The notes beneath the pieces were generated by a model. That model made no database searches. It worked only from the letters and a program-made list of their open reading frames with translations, and was not told where the DNA came from. A DNA stretch of 64,000 bases from the NCBI RefSeq assembly GCF_007556595.1, contig NZ_VJNB01000001.1:1-64000 (forward strand), given 5' to 3'. The position numbers and the translations under genes are program-made. The stretch comes from Tepidimonas alkaliphilus. Lineage in GTDB: Bacteria; Pseudomonadota; Gammaproteobacteria; Burkholderiales; Burkholderiaceae_C. This document shows, piece after piece, positions 41,815 through 49,796 of this stretch. Positions within the stretch are counted from its first letter, which is position 1. Each line of letters starts with the position of its first letter.

Positions 41815-42799
41815 GACCGGCCCGCTGGTGCTGATCGTGGACGACGTGCCCGAGAGCCTGGCGGCGCTGCACGACATGCTGGACGAGACCGGCTACACGG
41901 TGCTGGTGGCCAGCGACGGCCCCACGGCGCTGCTGCGCGCGCGCCAGGCGCGGCCCGACGTGATCCTGCTCGATGCGCTGATGCCGGGCATGGATGGCTT
42001 TGAGGTGGCGCGCCGGCTCAAGGCCGACGAGCGCACCGCCAGCATCCCGATCCTGTTCATGACCGGCCTGACCGAGACCGAGCACCTGATCGAGGGGCTG
42101 GCCGCCGGCGCGGTGGACTACGTGACCAAGCCCGTCAAGCCGCAAGAGGTGATCGCGCGCATCGGCGTGCACCTGCGCACCTCGCGCCAGATCCGCCAGG
42201 GCTCGATGGTGCAGCAGCAGGCGCGCAACGCGCTGGATGCGTTCGGCTTTGCCACCATCACGGTGCGCATGCGCGACGGCCGGCTGCTGTGGCAGACGCC
42301 GCTGGCGCGCGAGCTGCTGTGGCGCTACTGTGGCACCGAGGCGCCGGTGACGCCGGAGCCGGTGCTGCAGTGGCTGCGCCGCCACGGGCCGGACCTGTGC
42401 CGGGGCGACCCGGCGCCGGCGGAGCCGCCGCGCCTGACGCTGACGCAGGGCACGCGGCGGCTGACGCTGCGGCTGTACCGATCGGTGGATGATCCGGCTG
42501 ACACCAGCGCCGACAGCGAGGGCGGCCACTGGCTGATCGTGATGCAGGAGACCTCCGACACCAGCGTGCTGGAGGCGCTGATGAGCACCTTCGGCCTCAC
42601 CGCCCGCGAGGCCGAGGTGCTCTACTGGGTCGTGCAGGGCAAAATCAACCGCGACATCGCCGACATCGTCGGCGCCAGCCCCGCCACCGTCAAGAAGCAC
42701 CTGGAGCGCATCCACGCCAAGCTCGGCGTGGAGACGCGCACCGCCGCGGCGGCGCTGGCGCTGCAGCGCGTGCCGCAGCTGCGCCCGGGCGGGATTTAG
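41789..42799 (+). CDS. Response regulator, REC plus LuxR-type HTH
   Basis: 336 residues. Receiver domain at residues 12-130 with phospho-acceptor Asp in VILLDALMPGMDG and the Lys in YVTKPVKP. A central domain of unknown type follows (about 150-250). The C-terminal LuxR HTH is LTAREAEVLYWVVQGKINRD with ASPATVKKHLERIHAKLGVE. It overlaps the kinase gene by 26 bases and is surely its partner. The urease and urea-transport operons on both sides are the likely targets (inference). Confidence 0.9.
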   Translation: MRPHVLESETGPLVLIVDDVPESLAALHDMLDETGYTVLVASDGPTALLRARQARPDVILLDALMPGMDGFEVARRLKADERTASIPILFMTGLTETEHLIEGLAAGAVDYVTKPVKPQEVIARIGVHLRTSRQIRQGSMVQQQARNALDAFGFATITVRMRDGRLLWQTPLARELLWRYCGTEAPVTPEPVLQWLRRHGPDLCRGDPAPAEPPRLTLTQGTRRLTLRLYRSVDDPADTSADSEGGHWLIVMQETSDTSVLEALMSTFGLTAREAEVLYWVVQGKINRDIADIVGASPATVKKHLERIHAKLGVETRTAAAALALQRVPQLRPGGI

Positions 42800-42806
42800 C
42801 CCGCCC
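42787..42806. terminator. Bidirectional stem between convergent genes
   Basis: GGGCGGG (42787-42793) and CCCGCCC (42800-42806) pair over 7 bases around a 6-base loop, overlapping the regulator stop codon and lying just before the stop of the convergent secreted-protein gene. No T run is present, so termination is only probable. Confidence 0.45.
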
Positions 42807-42818
42807 CGTTCGACACGT

Positions 42819-43484
42819 TTATTGACGGCGGAACAGCGCCACCAAGTCGTCGCGCAACGGCACTTCGGCCACCGCCGTCAGCTTGAATTGGTCGCCGTCC
42901 AAGGCCAAGCGGTTCAGCGTCGCTTTCTTGGCATCCAGATTGAGGGTTCCCACCGCCATGCTGCTTTTGCGCAGGTAGTCGGCCACCCGGGGATTGCGCG
43001 CCACGATGTCCTGCGGCTGTTTTTGCGCCCAGGTCGTCACGTGAAAGACCAGCGTACCTTTGTATTGCTGGGCTGCCAGCTCTTCCAACGTTTTTTCCAG
43101 CAGCGCCACATTGTCGTCGCGCTTCCATTCACCCCCAAAGGCCAGATAAACCATGTCGGCGTTGGCCAGGCGCTGAACCGCAGCGGGGATGTCGCTTGCT
43201 TCGCGCACCGACTCCATGGTGAAGGCTCCTTTGGGATGCGTGCGCAGGTAGCCGCTGCCGATGCCGCCGGCCAGCGTGCTGCAAATGGCCGACCGGTTGG
43301 CAATGACGCCCAGCGTCGGCATGGGCATCACCTGGCCCAGGGCTTCGCCAACCGTGCCGCCGGCCATGGCGCGGATGGTTTGCAATTCCCCCATCGTCAG
43401 GGGTTTTTTCTCTTGAGCCCAAGTTGGGCTGGCGGCTGCTGCCAACAGGCTAAGGCCAAAGATCCAAGGGGTGGTGCGTCGCAT
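42819..43484 (-). CDS. Secreted protein of unknown function in ECF operon
   Basis: 221 residues with a signal peptide (cleavage near TWAQEK). The mature part is soluble and mixed alpha/beta, with ANADMVYLAFGGEWKRDDNV and LVFHVTTWAQKQPQDIVARN. A single Cys is present in the mature part (SAICSTLAGG), so no heme or metal-thiolate motif. Not recognised. It is the last gene of the minus-strand ECF operon, 56 bases after the di-heme cytochrome gene, with AAAGGAG before its ATG. Confidence 0.75.
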   Translation of the reverse strand: MRRTTPWIFGLSLLAAAASPTWAQEKKPLTMGELQTIRAMAGGTVGEALGQVMPMPTLGVIANRSAICSTLAGGIGSGYLRTHPKGAFTMESVREASDIPAAVQRLANADMVYLAFGGEWKRDDNVALLEKTLEELAAQQYKGTLVFHVTTWAQKQPQDIVARNPRVADYLRKSSMAVGTLNLDAKKATLNRLALDGDQFKLTAVAEVPLRDDLVALFRRQ

Positions 43485-43540
43485 GATTGGAACTCCTTTC
43501 AGATTGTTGCAGGGTTACTGGGAAAGTAAATCGTCCGAAC

Positions 43541-45238
43541 TCAACGACTCAACAGGTAATGCACGACCGCGTCACGATCGGCGACGTTGCCGACATAGAA
43601 CGGGTGCGGCGCTTGCCCCCCGCGCTGAGGATCGAGCAGCCAGCGCAGCGCCTCCAGCGTGTCGCGACCCTCCACGCTGCCGTCGTGCAAAAAGTCTTTG
43701 CGGCCATCCAAGCCCAGCAGCAAGGGTTGCGCGTAGCCGACTCGCTCGCCGCGCAGCGAGGCGTTGATCACCACCACCTCGTTGTCGTAGCTTGGGCGCG
43801 GCCCTTGATCGAAGCTTTTCTGCACCGGCGACAGCGGCGCGGGACGGCTGAGCAGCACTTGAGGCCGATAAGCCGGGTAGAGGGTGCTGAGCGGCTGCAC
43901 CGCCGTTTGCACCGGGCGATTGGGGTCGGCGGTGTGGCAGCTGGCGCATTGCTGCGCAAACACTTGTTGGCCGCGCTGCACCAAGGCCGGATCGAGCTGG
44001 CGCTGGGTGCGCGGCGCGGCCAGCTGGTCGGTGTAGGCGCGCAGCGCCGCCAGCTTGGCGGCATCGACGCGCACGCCCACCACGCCCGCCGGATCGCCGA
44101 TGGGGCGACCCGTCGGTTGCGCGCGCACAAAAGGATAGCGGCCAGCCAGCCCGCTGCGTTCCAGCACGGCACGGTAGCGTTGGTGGATTTCCTGACCCAC
44201 CGGCCCCGCCAGCGTGGTCAGCAGTTGCGCACCGCGCTCGGTGGCCAGCACGGTCGGATCCAGCGCGACCGTGTAAACGTAGTTGTTGAAATCGTCCAGG
44301 TTGGCGAACGTGCCGGCATGCCCCCACGGCGCGGCCAAGTCGGTGCGGAAAAACGCCTGCGTGTAAGCGGTGTTGTTGATGCCGTCGGGCAGGGCATCGA
44401 ACGTGCCGGGGCCGTAGTGCCGCTGTCCCTGCCGGTCGGCGCCGGCCAGGTAAGCGCGCGCCTCCTCATTGGTGTCGTTTTGAATGCCGGCAAAATCGGT
44501 CTTGCCGATGCTGGCGCCGTTGAGGGATTGGAAAGCCAGTTGCAGCAATGGCAAATAAGCCACTGGGTTGTCGGCTGCCGCCAGAATCTTGCCGACGTCA
44601 AGATCGATCGCGTTAGGGCCATCGATACGGCGACCAACCGAACCGGCCAATCCCGCGAATCCAGCCGGCACCACCGAGTTGTCGGTGCGGCTGTGGCACA
44701 GCGCGCAGCTGATGCCAATCTTGTCCCCGCGCGCGAGGTCAAGCCGGTCGTTCGGGTTGTATTGCGGCGAGCTGCCCAGCGGTTTGCGCCGTCCTTGCGC
44801 ATCCACCGGCACGACGCCGATCACCGCCCCTTCATTGATCAGCGTCAGCGTCACGGCTGGATCGGCCAACACGGTTTGTTGCGGATCTTTGCCGTTGCGA
44901 ATTTCAGCCAGCGCCTTGGTCAAGGCTTGGGCGGTGGCAGGACTGAGCGCTTCGACGTCCACGTTCAGACCCAACCCGAGGGCTTGCAGCGGGGTGAGGC
45001 CGGCTTTGACCAGCCCCTGGGGCAAGCGCATCGCATCGGTCCAAAAGCCTTCGTTGCCAAAGGTTTCGTAGCGGAACACCTCGCGTCCGAGGGCCACCGC
45101 CGCGCGGTCGGGCCCGGCCTCGGCGCTGCTGGGGCCGTCGCCGCCGCCAAGGCAGCCCAGCAGCGCTAAAGCAGCGCCAGCGCTCGCCGCCAGCGCCAGC
45201 GGCCGGCGCAGCCGCACCAAGTGGAGTTTGAGCGTCAT
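43541..45238 (-). CDS. Di-heme c-type cytochrome lipoprotein (peroxidase/MauG-like superfamily)
   Basis: 565 residues. The N-terminus has a lipobox (AALALLGC), so the protein is probably lipid-anchored facing the periplasm. Two heme c motifs are present: CALCH near residue 177 and CASCH near residue 430. The length and the late segment LPDGINNTAYTQAFFRTDLA resemble large di-heme cytochromes related to cytochrome c peroxidase, MauG or RoxA; the substrate is unknown. It follows the anti-sigma gene by 87 bases, in which an 8-base hairpin lies, and is probably controlled by the sigma factor. Confidence 0.8.
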   Translation of the reverse strand: MTLKLHLVRLRRPLALAASAGAALALLGCLGGGDGPSSAEAGPDRAAVALGREVFRYETFGNEGFWTDAMRLPQGLVKAGLTPLQALGLGLNVDVEALSPATAQALTKALAEIRNGKDPQQTVLADPAVTLTLINEGAVIGVVPVDAQGRRKPLGSSPQYNPNDRLDLARGDKIGISCALCHSRTDNSVVPAGFAGLAGSVGRRIDGPNAIDLDVGKILAAADNPVAYLPLLQLAFQSLNGASIGKTDFAGIQNDTNEEARAYLAGADRQGQRHYGPGTFDALPDGINNTAYTQAFFRTDLAAPWGHAGTFANLDDFNNYVYTVALDPTVLATERGAQLLTTLAGPVGQEIHQRYRAVLERSGLAGRYPFVRAQPTGRPIGDPAGVVGVRVDAAKLAALRAYTDQLAAPRTQRQLDPALVQRGQQVFAQQCASCHTADPNRPVQTAVQPLSTLYPAYRPQVLLSRPAPLSPVQKSFDQGPRPSYDNEVVVINASLRGERVGYAQPLLLGLDGRKDFLHDGSVEGRDTLEALRWLLDPQRGGQAPHPFYVGNVADRDAVVHYLLSR

Positions 45239-45258
45239 CGGGGTCTCCTTGTCAAAGC

Positions 45259-45278
45259 AGGGCGGAGCATTCCGCCCT
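45259..45278. other. Hairpin in the leader of the di-heme cytochrome gene
   Basis: AGGGCGGA and TCCGCCCT pair over 8 bases around a GCAT loop, ending about 20 bases before the cytochrome start codon at 45238. No T run on the minus strand follows it. It may stabilise the mRNA or affect translation. Confidence 0.5.
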
Positions 45279-45325
45279 CAACCCCTAAAACGGCGCTCAG
45301 CCCCGTTTGGATGCAAAACCTTTCA

Positions 45326-46048
45326 TTAAGTAGGGTTTTGGCTTGCCGCCGGCGCCGATGGCCACGGCGCCAGGTAGCGGACGGGCCCGGTGGGCGTGCC
45401 GGTGGGCGATCCCCCCGCCGGCTCAAGGCTGACAGCCAAGGCTTTGAACGCCACCTCGCCCGGGGGCGTGCGCACGGGGGTTGCGTGGCCTGGCGGGGCA
45501 AGCCCCAGCGAGATCGGCTGTCCCTCCACCGGCACGGCCCACAGCTCCCAACTGCGCTGCGGACCCGGGTCGGCCTGACGCGGCACGATCACCTGCCAGA
45601 CTTGCGCAGAGGGCTGCGTGACGACGATGACGCCAGCGGCGGGGTCAGGCTCGGCGGGTTGCAGGATGGCTACGGTGGCCCCCAAAGGATCCTGCGGTCG
45701 CAAGGGCCAGGCGACCACAGCCAGACTGATGGCCGCCGCGGTGGCGACGGCAGCCCAAGCAGGCCACAACCATGCTCGCAGCCGTCTTGACGGACGAGCC
45801 ACAGCAGGCGGTGGGGCCGCAAGACCAGCTAACCGAGCGGCGATCCGATCCCAAACCGCCGCCGGCGGCGCCTCTCGCGGCGCCGGCGCCAGTTCGCTGA
45901 AGCGCTGTTGCCAGCGTAACACATGCGCTTGCAACAGCGGATGGGCGACCATCAGGCGCTCGAAACGGCGTCGCGCGCCTCCCCTTAAGGTGCCGATGAC
46001 GTAAGCGCCGGCCAATTGCTCGGCCAACGGTTCGCGCAGGATGTTCAT
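45326..46048 (-). CDS. Anti-sigma factor, RskA family
   Basis: 240 residues from ATG 46048. The N-terminal anti-sigma part has LAEQLAGAYVIGTLRGGARR with RFERLMVAHPLLQAHVLRW. One membrane helix (AWAAVATAAAISLAVVAWPL) is near the middle, and the outer C-terminal part has the RskA signature region with SWELWAVPVEGQPISLGLAP. It would hold the sigma factor at the membrane. It overlaps the sigma gene by 4 bases. Confidence 0.88.
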   Translation of the reverse strand: MNILREPLAEQLAGAYVIGTLRGGARRRFERLMVAHPLLQAHVLRWQQRFSELAPAPREAPPAAVWDRIAARLAGLAAPPPAVARPSRRLRAWLWPAWAAVATAAAISLAVVAWPLRPQDPLGATVAILQPAEPDPAAGVIVVTQPSAQVWQVIVPRQADPGPQRSWELWAVPVEGQPISLGLAPPGHATPVRTPPGEVAFKALAVSLEPAGGSPTGTPTGPVRYLAPWPSAPAASQNPT

Positions 46049-46680
46049 ACGGTGGGATGTCCGACTTGCTGCAGGCAGTCGCGCAAACCCAACAGGGCGC
46101 GTCGCACCCAGCTTTTGACGCTGCCCAGCGGCGCGCGCAAGTGTTGCGCGAGCTCCAGGTGGCTCAGGCCATGCATGTAGGCCAAGATGACGCTTTGGCG
46201 CTGCACCGGCGGCAGTTGTTGCAAGCAGTCGTGCAGATGCCGTTGCGTGCGTCGTTGGTGCCAGACCTCTTCGCCGCCGTCGTGTTGCGCCCAAGCGACT
46301 GCTGGATCGCTTGGCTCGTCGTCGCTGAGCGTCTCGCCGGCGGCAGTGGCCGCAGCCGCTGCCGGTGTGTTCTCGAGGGACACGACGGGACGCGCGCCGC
46401 GCAAGCTGTCGATGGCTTTGTTGCGGGCAAGGGTCAGCAGCCAAGCCCAGGGATGCCCCAAGCTGGCTCGATAGAGCTGCGCCTGCTGCCAGACAGCCAG
46501 ATACGTTTCTTGCAGGGCGTCTTCGGCGGCGGCACGATCAGGCTGGATGCGCAGGATGACGCCGAACAGCCGGGCTGCGGTGCCGTCGTAAAGCCGCCGC
46601 AGCGCGCCGGCGTCATGCAGGGCCACGCGTGCCAACAGGTCAGCCAGCTCGTCAGGTGAGAAAGAGTAAGCCCGCGTCAT
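46045..46680 (-). CDS. ECF sigma factor (SigK-like group)
   Basis: 211 residues from ATG 46680. Region 2 has AEDALQETYLAVWQQAQLYR and AWLLTLARNKAIDSLRGARP; region 4 has LQQLPPVQRQSVILAYMHGL with LAQHLRAPLGSVKSWVRRAL. It pairs with the RskA-type anti-sigma factor encoded next. The predicted regulon includes this operon. The inducing signal is unknown. Confidence 0.9.
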   Translation of the reverse strand: MTRAYSFSPDELADLLARVALHDAGALRRLYDGTAARLFGVILRIQPDRAAAEDALQETYLAVWQQAQLYRASLGHPWAWLLTLARNKAIDSLRGARPVVSLENTPAAAAATAAGETLSDDEPSDPAVAWAQHDGGEEVWHQRRTQRHLHDCLQQLPPVQRQSVILAYMHGLSHLELAQHLRAPLGSVKSWVRRALLGLRDCLQQVGHPTV

Positions 46681-46697
46681 CGCTTGGGGTTTTCTAA

Positions 46698-46719
46698 GGG
46701 CGCGCTGCTCTCTAGGGAT
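46698..46719 (-). promoter_or_regulatory. Candidate ECF-type promoter of the sigma operon
   Basis: On the minus strand ATCC (46719-46716) is followed after 18 bases by TTAGAAAA. The same ATCC-N18-TT spacing occurs before the di-heme cytochrome gene (ATCC 45312-45309, TTTTAG from 45290), and both -35 candidates sit in a TTT-rich context. Two copies only, so weak evidence. Confidence 0.3.
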
Positions 46720-46790
46720 TGAAAGGTCTTGGTGACCGCAGCAACGGGGCGCATCGTAGCGCAAAGCCCAGCGCGGCGGTTGAGGCGCCC

Positions 46791-46806
46791 TACGCCATCT
46801 GGCGTA
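46791..46806. promoter_or_regulatory. Palindromic activator site candidate before urtA
   Basis: TACGCCATCTGGCGTA is a perfect 7+2+7 inverted repeat. A plausible -10 TAGCAT at 46830-46835 would put its centre near -43, abutting the -35 region, which is the usual place for a LuxR-type activator site. The LuxR-type response regulator encoded about 4 kb upstream is a candidate binder. Confidence 0.55.
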
Positions 46807-46884
46807 CAGACGCGGCGGCGCGCGGTGCCTAGCATGGGGGGCGTTTGATCCCTCCCGTCGCTTCCCAACCTGCGGAGAACCACC

Positions 46885-48159
46885 ATGATGCAACGTCGCT
46901 CCACGCTCAAGGCCCTGTCCGCCGCCGCCGCGATGGCCGCTTTCGGCCCCTGGGTGGCGCGGGCGCAAGGCAACGCGCCGATCAAGGTCGGCATCCTGCA
47001 CTCGCTGTCGGGCACGATGGCGATCTCCGAGACGGTGCTCAAGGACATCGCGCTGATGACCATCGACGAGATCAACGCCGCCGGCGGGGTGCTGGGGCGC
47101 AAGATCGAGCCGGTGGTGGTCGATCCGGCCTCCAACTGGCCTCTGTTTGCCGAGAAGGCGCGCCAGCTGCTGACGCAGGACAAGGTGGCCGCGGTGTTCG
47201 GCTGCTGGACCTCGGTCAGCCGCAAGTCGGTGCTGCCGGTGTTCGAGGAGCTGAACGGCCTGCTGTTCTACCCCGTGCAGTACGAGGGCGAGGAGCTCAG
47301 CAAGAACGTCTTCTACACCGGCGCGGCGCCGAACCAGCAGGCGATTCCCGCCGTGGAATACCTGATGAGCAAGGACGGCGGCAGCGCCAAGCGCTTCGTG
47401 CTGCTCGGCACCGACTACGTGTATCCGCGCACCACCAACAAGATCCTGCGCGCGTTCCTCAAGTCCAAAGGCATCCCCGAGTCGGACATCATGGAGGAGT
47501 ACACGCCGTTCGGCCACAGCGACTACCAGACCATCATCGCCAAGATCAAGCAGTTCGCCGCCGCGGGCAAGAAGACCTGCGTGATCTCCACCATCAACGG
47601 CGACTCCAACGTGCCGTTCTACAAGGAGCTGGGCAACCAGGGCCTCAAGGCCACCGACGTGCCGGTGGTGGCCTTCAGCGTCGGCGAGGAAGAGCTGCGC
47701 GGCGTCGACACCAAGCCGCTGGTCGGGCACCTGGCGGCGTGGAACTACTTCATGTCGATCAAGAACCCGACCAACGACGCCTTCATCAAGAAGTGGGCCG
47801 CCTACGCCAAGGCCAAGAACATCCCGGGCCACAAGGACAAGCCGCTGACCAACGACCCGATGGAGGCCACCTACATCGGCATCCACATGTGGAAGCAGGC
47901 GGTGGAGAAGGCCAAGAGCACCGAGACCGACAAGGTCATCGAGGCCATGGCCGGGCAGACCTTCGACGCCCCGAGCGGCTTCAAGGTCAAGATGGACGAG
48001 CGCAACCACCACCTGCACAAGCCGGTGTTCATCGGCGAGGTGCGCGCCGACGGTCAGTTCAACGTCGTCTGGAAGACCAAGGGGCCGATCCGCGCCCAGC
48101 CGTGGAGCCCGTTCATCCCCGGCAACGAGAAGAAGAAGGACGTGCCGGAGAAGGCCTGA
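46885..48159 (+). CDS. urtA: Urea ABC transporter substrate-binding protein UrtA
   Basis: 424 residues with a twin-arginine-like/Sec signal (RRSTLKALSAAAAMAAFGPW, cleavage near ARAQG). The mature protein matches UrtA: IKVGILHSLSGTMAISETVL, FGCWTSVSRKSVLPVFEELN, and the C-terminal HNHxL-like region NHHLHKPVFIGEV. It binds urea in the periplasm. It is the first gene of urtABCDE. Confidence 0.95.
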   Translation: MMQRRSTLKALSAAAAMAAFGPWVARAQGNAPIKVGILHSLSGTMAISETVLKDIALMTIDEINAAGGVLGRKIEPVVVDPASNWPLFAEKARQLLTQDKVAAVFGCWTSVSRKSVLPVFEELNGLLFYPVQYEGEELSKNVFYTGAAPNQQAIPAVEYLMSKDGGSAKRFVLLGTDYVYPRTTNKILRAFLKSKGIPESDIMEEYTPFGHSDYQTIIAKIKQFAAAGKKTCVISTINGDSNVPFYKELGNQGLKATDVPVVAFSVGEEELRGVDTKPLVGHLAAWNYFMSIKNPTNDAFIKKWAAYAKAKNIPGHKDKPLTNDPMEATYIGIHMWKQAVEKAKSTETDKVIEAMAGQTFDAPSGFKVKMDERNHHLHKPVFIGEVRADGQFNVVWKTKGPIRAQPWSPFIPGNEKKKDVPEKA

Positions 48160-48179
48160 CGCCGGCGGGAGGGCAGGGG

Positions 48180-49796
48180 ATGACGATGCGCGCATGGCGG
48201 CATGGGGCGGCGACGCTGCTGGCCGTGCTGGGCCTGCTGCTGCCGCGGCTGGCCCCGGCGCTGACGCCGGAGCAGGCGCTGGCGGTGGCCGAGGGGACGG
48301 TGGCCGAGCGCGTGCAGGCCATCACGCAGCTGGCCGCCGCGCCGGATCCGGCGGCAGCGGCGCTGCTGCGTGCGCTGCAGGACGAGCGCGTGCGCGTGCT
48401 CGAGGGGCAGGTCTGGATCGAGCAGCCGGACGGCAGCGCGGTGCGCGCCGACAGCGGTGCGCCCGAGCCGCTGCCGCCCGCGGCCGAGGCGCCGCTGCTG
48501 AACAACCGGCTGCGCGCGGCGCTGGCGCTGGCGCTGGCGGCGCTGGATTTGCAGGAAGCCGACCCGCAGCGCCAGCGCGCCGCCGCCGCGACGCTGCGCC
48601 GCGCCCTGCTGGAGGAGCCGGACGAAGCGTTCGCGCCGCTGCTGCGCGCGGCGCTCGACCCGCAGCGCCAGCCGCCGCTGGACGGACGCGCCGCGGCGCT
48701 GCTGGCGCAGGCCCTGGCGGCGGTGGAGCTGGCCGATGCCGATCCGGCGCGCCGGCGCGTCGCCGCCGGGGTGCTGGGCGGCAGCGGCGAGCGGCAGGCG
48801 CTGCCGTTGCTGCAGCAGCAGCGCGCGCAAGAAACCGACCCCGCGGTGGCGCAGGCGCTGCGCCAGGCGCAGCAGGCGCTGGAGCGCACGCTGGCGCTGG
48901 CCGAAATCGGCGGCACGGTGTTCACGGGGCTCAGCCTCGGCTCCATCCTGCTGCTGGCGGCGCTGGGGCTGGCGATCACCTATGGCCTGATGGGCGTCAT
49001 CAACATGGCGCACGGCGAGCTGATCATGGTCGGCGCCTACGCCACCTACGTCGTGCAGCAGCTGTTTGCGCGCCTGTGGCCGCAGTGGTTCGACTGGTAC
49101 GTGCTGGCGGCGCTGCCGGTGGCGTTCCTGACCGCGGCGCTGGTCGGGGCGGCGATCGAGCGCGGCGTCATCCGGCACCTCTACGGCCGGCCGCTGGAGA
49201 CGTTGCTGGCCACCTGGGGCCTGAGCCTGATCCTGATGCAGGCGGTGCGCAGCCTGTTCGGCGCGCAGAACGTCACGGTGGAAAACCCCGCGTGGCTCAG
49301 CGGGGCGCTGACCCTGCCCGGGGGGCTCGTCCTGCCGTGGAACCGGGTGGCGATCCTGGTGTTCGCGGCGCTGGTGCTGGCGGCGGTGGCGTGGGTGCTG
49401 GCGCGCACGCGGCTTGGGCTGTTCGTGCGCGGCGTGACGCAGAACCGCCCGATGGCGGCCTGCATGGGCGTGCCGACCGGCCGCGTCGATGCGCTGGCGT
49501 TTGCCTTCGGCTCCGGCGTGGCGGGGCTGGCCGGGGTGGCGCTGAGCCAGATCGGCAACGTCGGGCCGGACCTGGGGCAGGCCTACATCATCGACTCCTT
49601 CATGGTCGTGGTGGTCGGCGGCGTCGGCCAGCTGGCCGGCACGGTGCTGGCGGCGCTGGGGCTGGGGCTGCTGAACAAGCTGCTGGAGGGCTGGGCCGGC
49701 GCGGTGCTGGCCAAGATCGCCGTGCTGGTGCTGATCGTGATCTTCATCCAGAAGCGGCCGCAGGGGCTGTTCGCGCTGAAAGGAAGGCAGGCATGA
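48180..49796 (+). CDS. urtB: Urea ABC transporter permease UrtB
   Basis: 538 residues from ATG 48180. A signal-like N-terminus and a helical periplasmic domain of about 230 residues precede a LivH-type membrane domain: LGLAITYGLMGVINMAHGEL and MVGAYATYVVQQLF. The large N-terminal domain is characteristic of UrtB. It overlaps urtC by 4 bases. Confidence 0.94.
   Translation: MTMRAWRHGAATLLAVLGLLLPRLAPALTPEQALAVAEGTVAERVQAITQLAAAPDPAAAALLRALQDERVRVLEGQVWIEQPDGSAVRADSGAPEPLPPAAEAPLLNNRLRAALALALAALDLQEADPQRQRAAAATLRRALLEEPDEAFAPLLRAALDPQRQPPLDGRAAALLAQALAAVELADADPARRRVAAGVLGGSGERQALPLLQQQRAQETDPAVAQALRQAQQALERTLALAEIGGTVFTGLSLGSILLLAALGLAITYGLMGVINMAHGELIMVGAYATYVVQQLFARLWPQWFDWYVLAALPVAFLTAALVGAAIERGVIRHLYGRPLETLLATWGLSLILMQAVRSLFGAQNVTVENPAWLSGALTLPGGLVLPWNRVAILVFAALVLAAVAWVLARTRLGLFVRGVTQNRPMAACMGVPTGRVDALAFAFGSGVAGLAGVALSQIGNVGPDLGQAYIIDSFMVVVVGGVGQLAGTVLAALGLGLLNKLLEGWAGAVLAKIAVLVLIVIFIQKRPQGLFALKGRQA

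Noticed and set aside
46801-46830. Sigma-54 promoter before urtA
   Set aside because: TGGCGTACAGACGC resembles the -24 box, but the GC at -12 is out of register.
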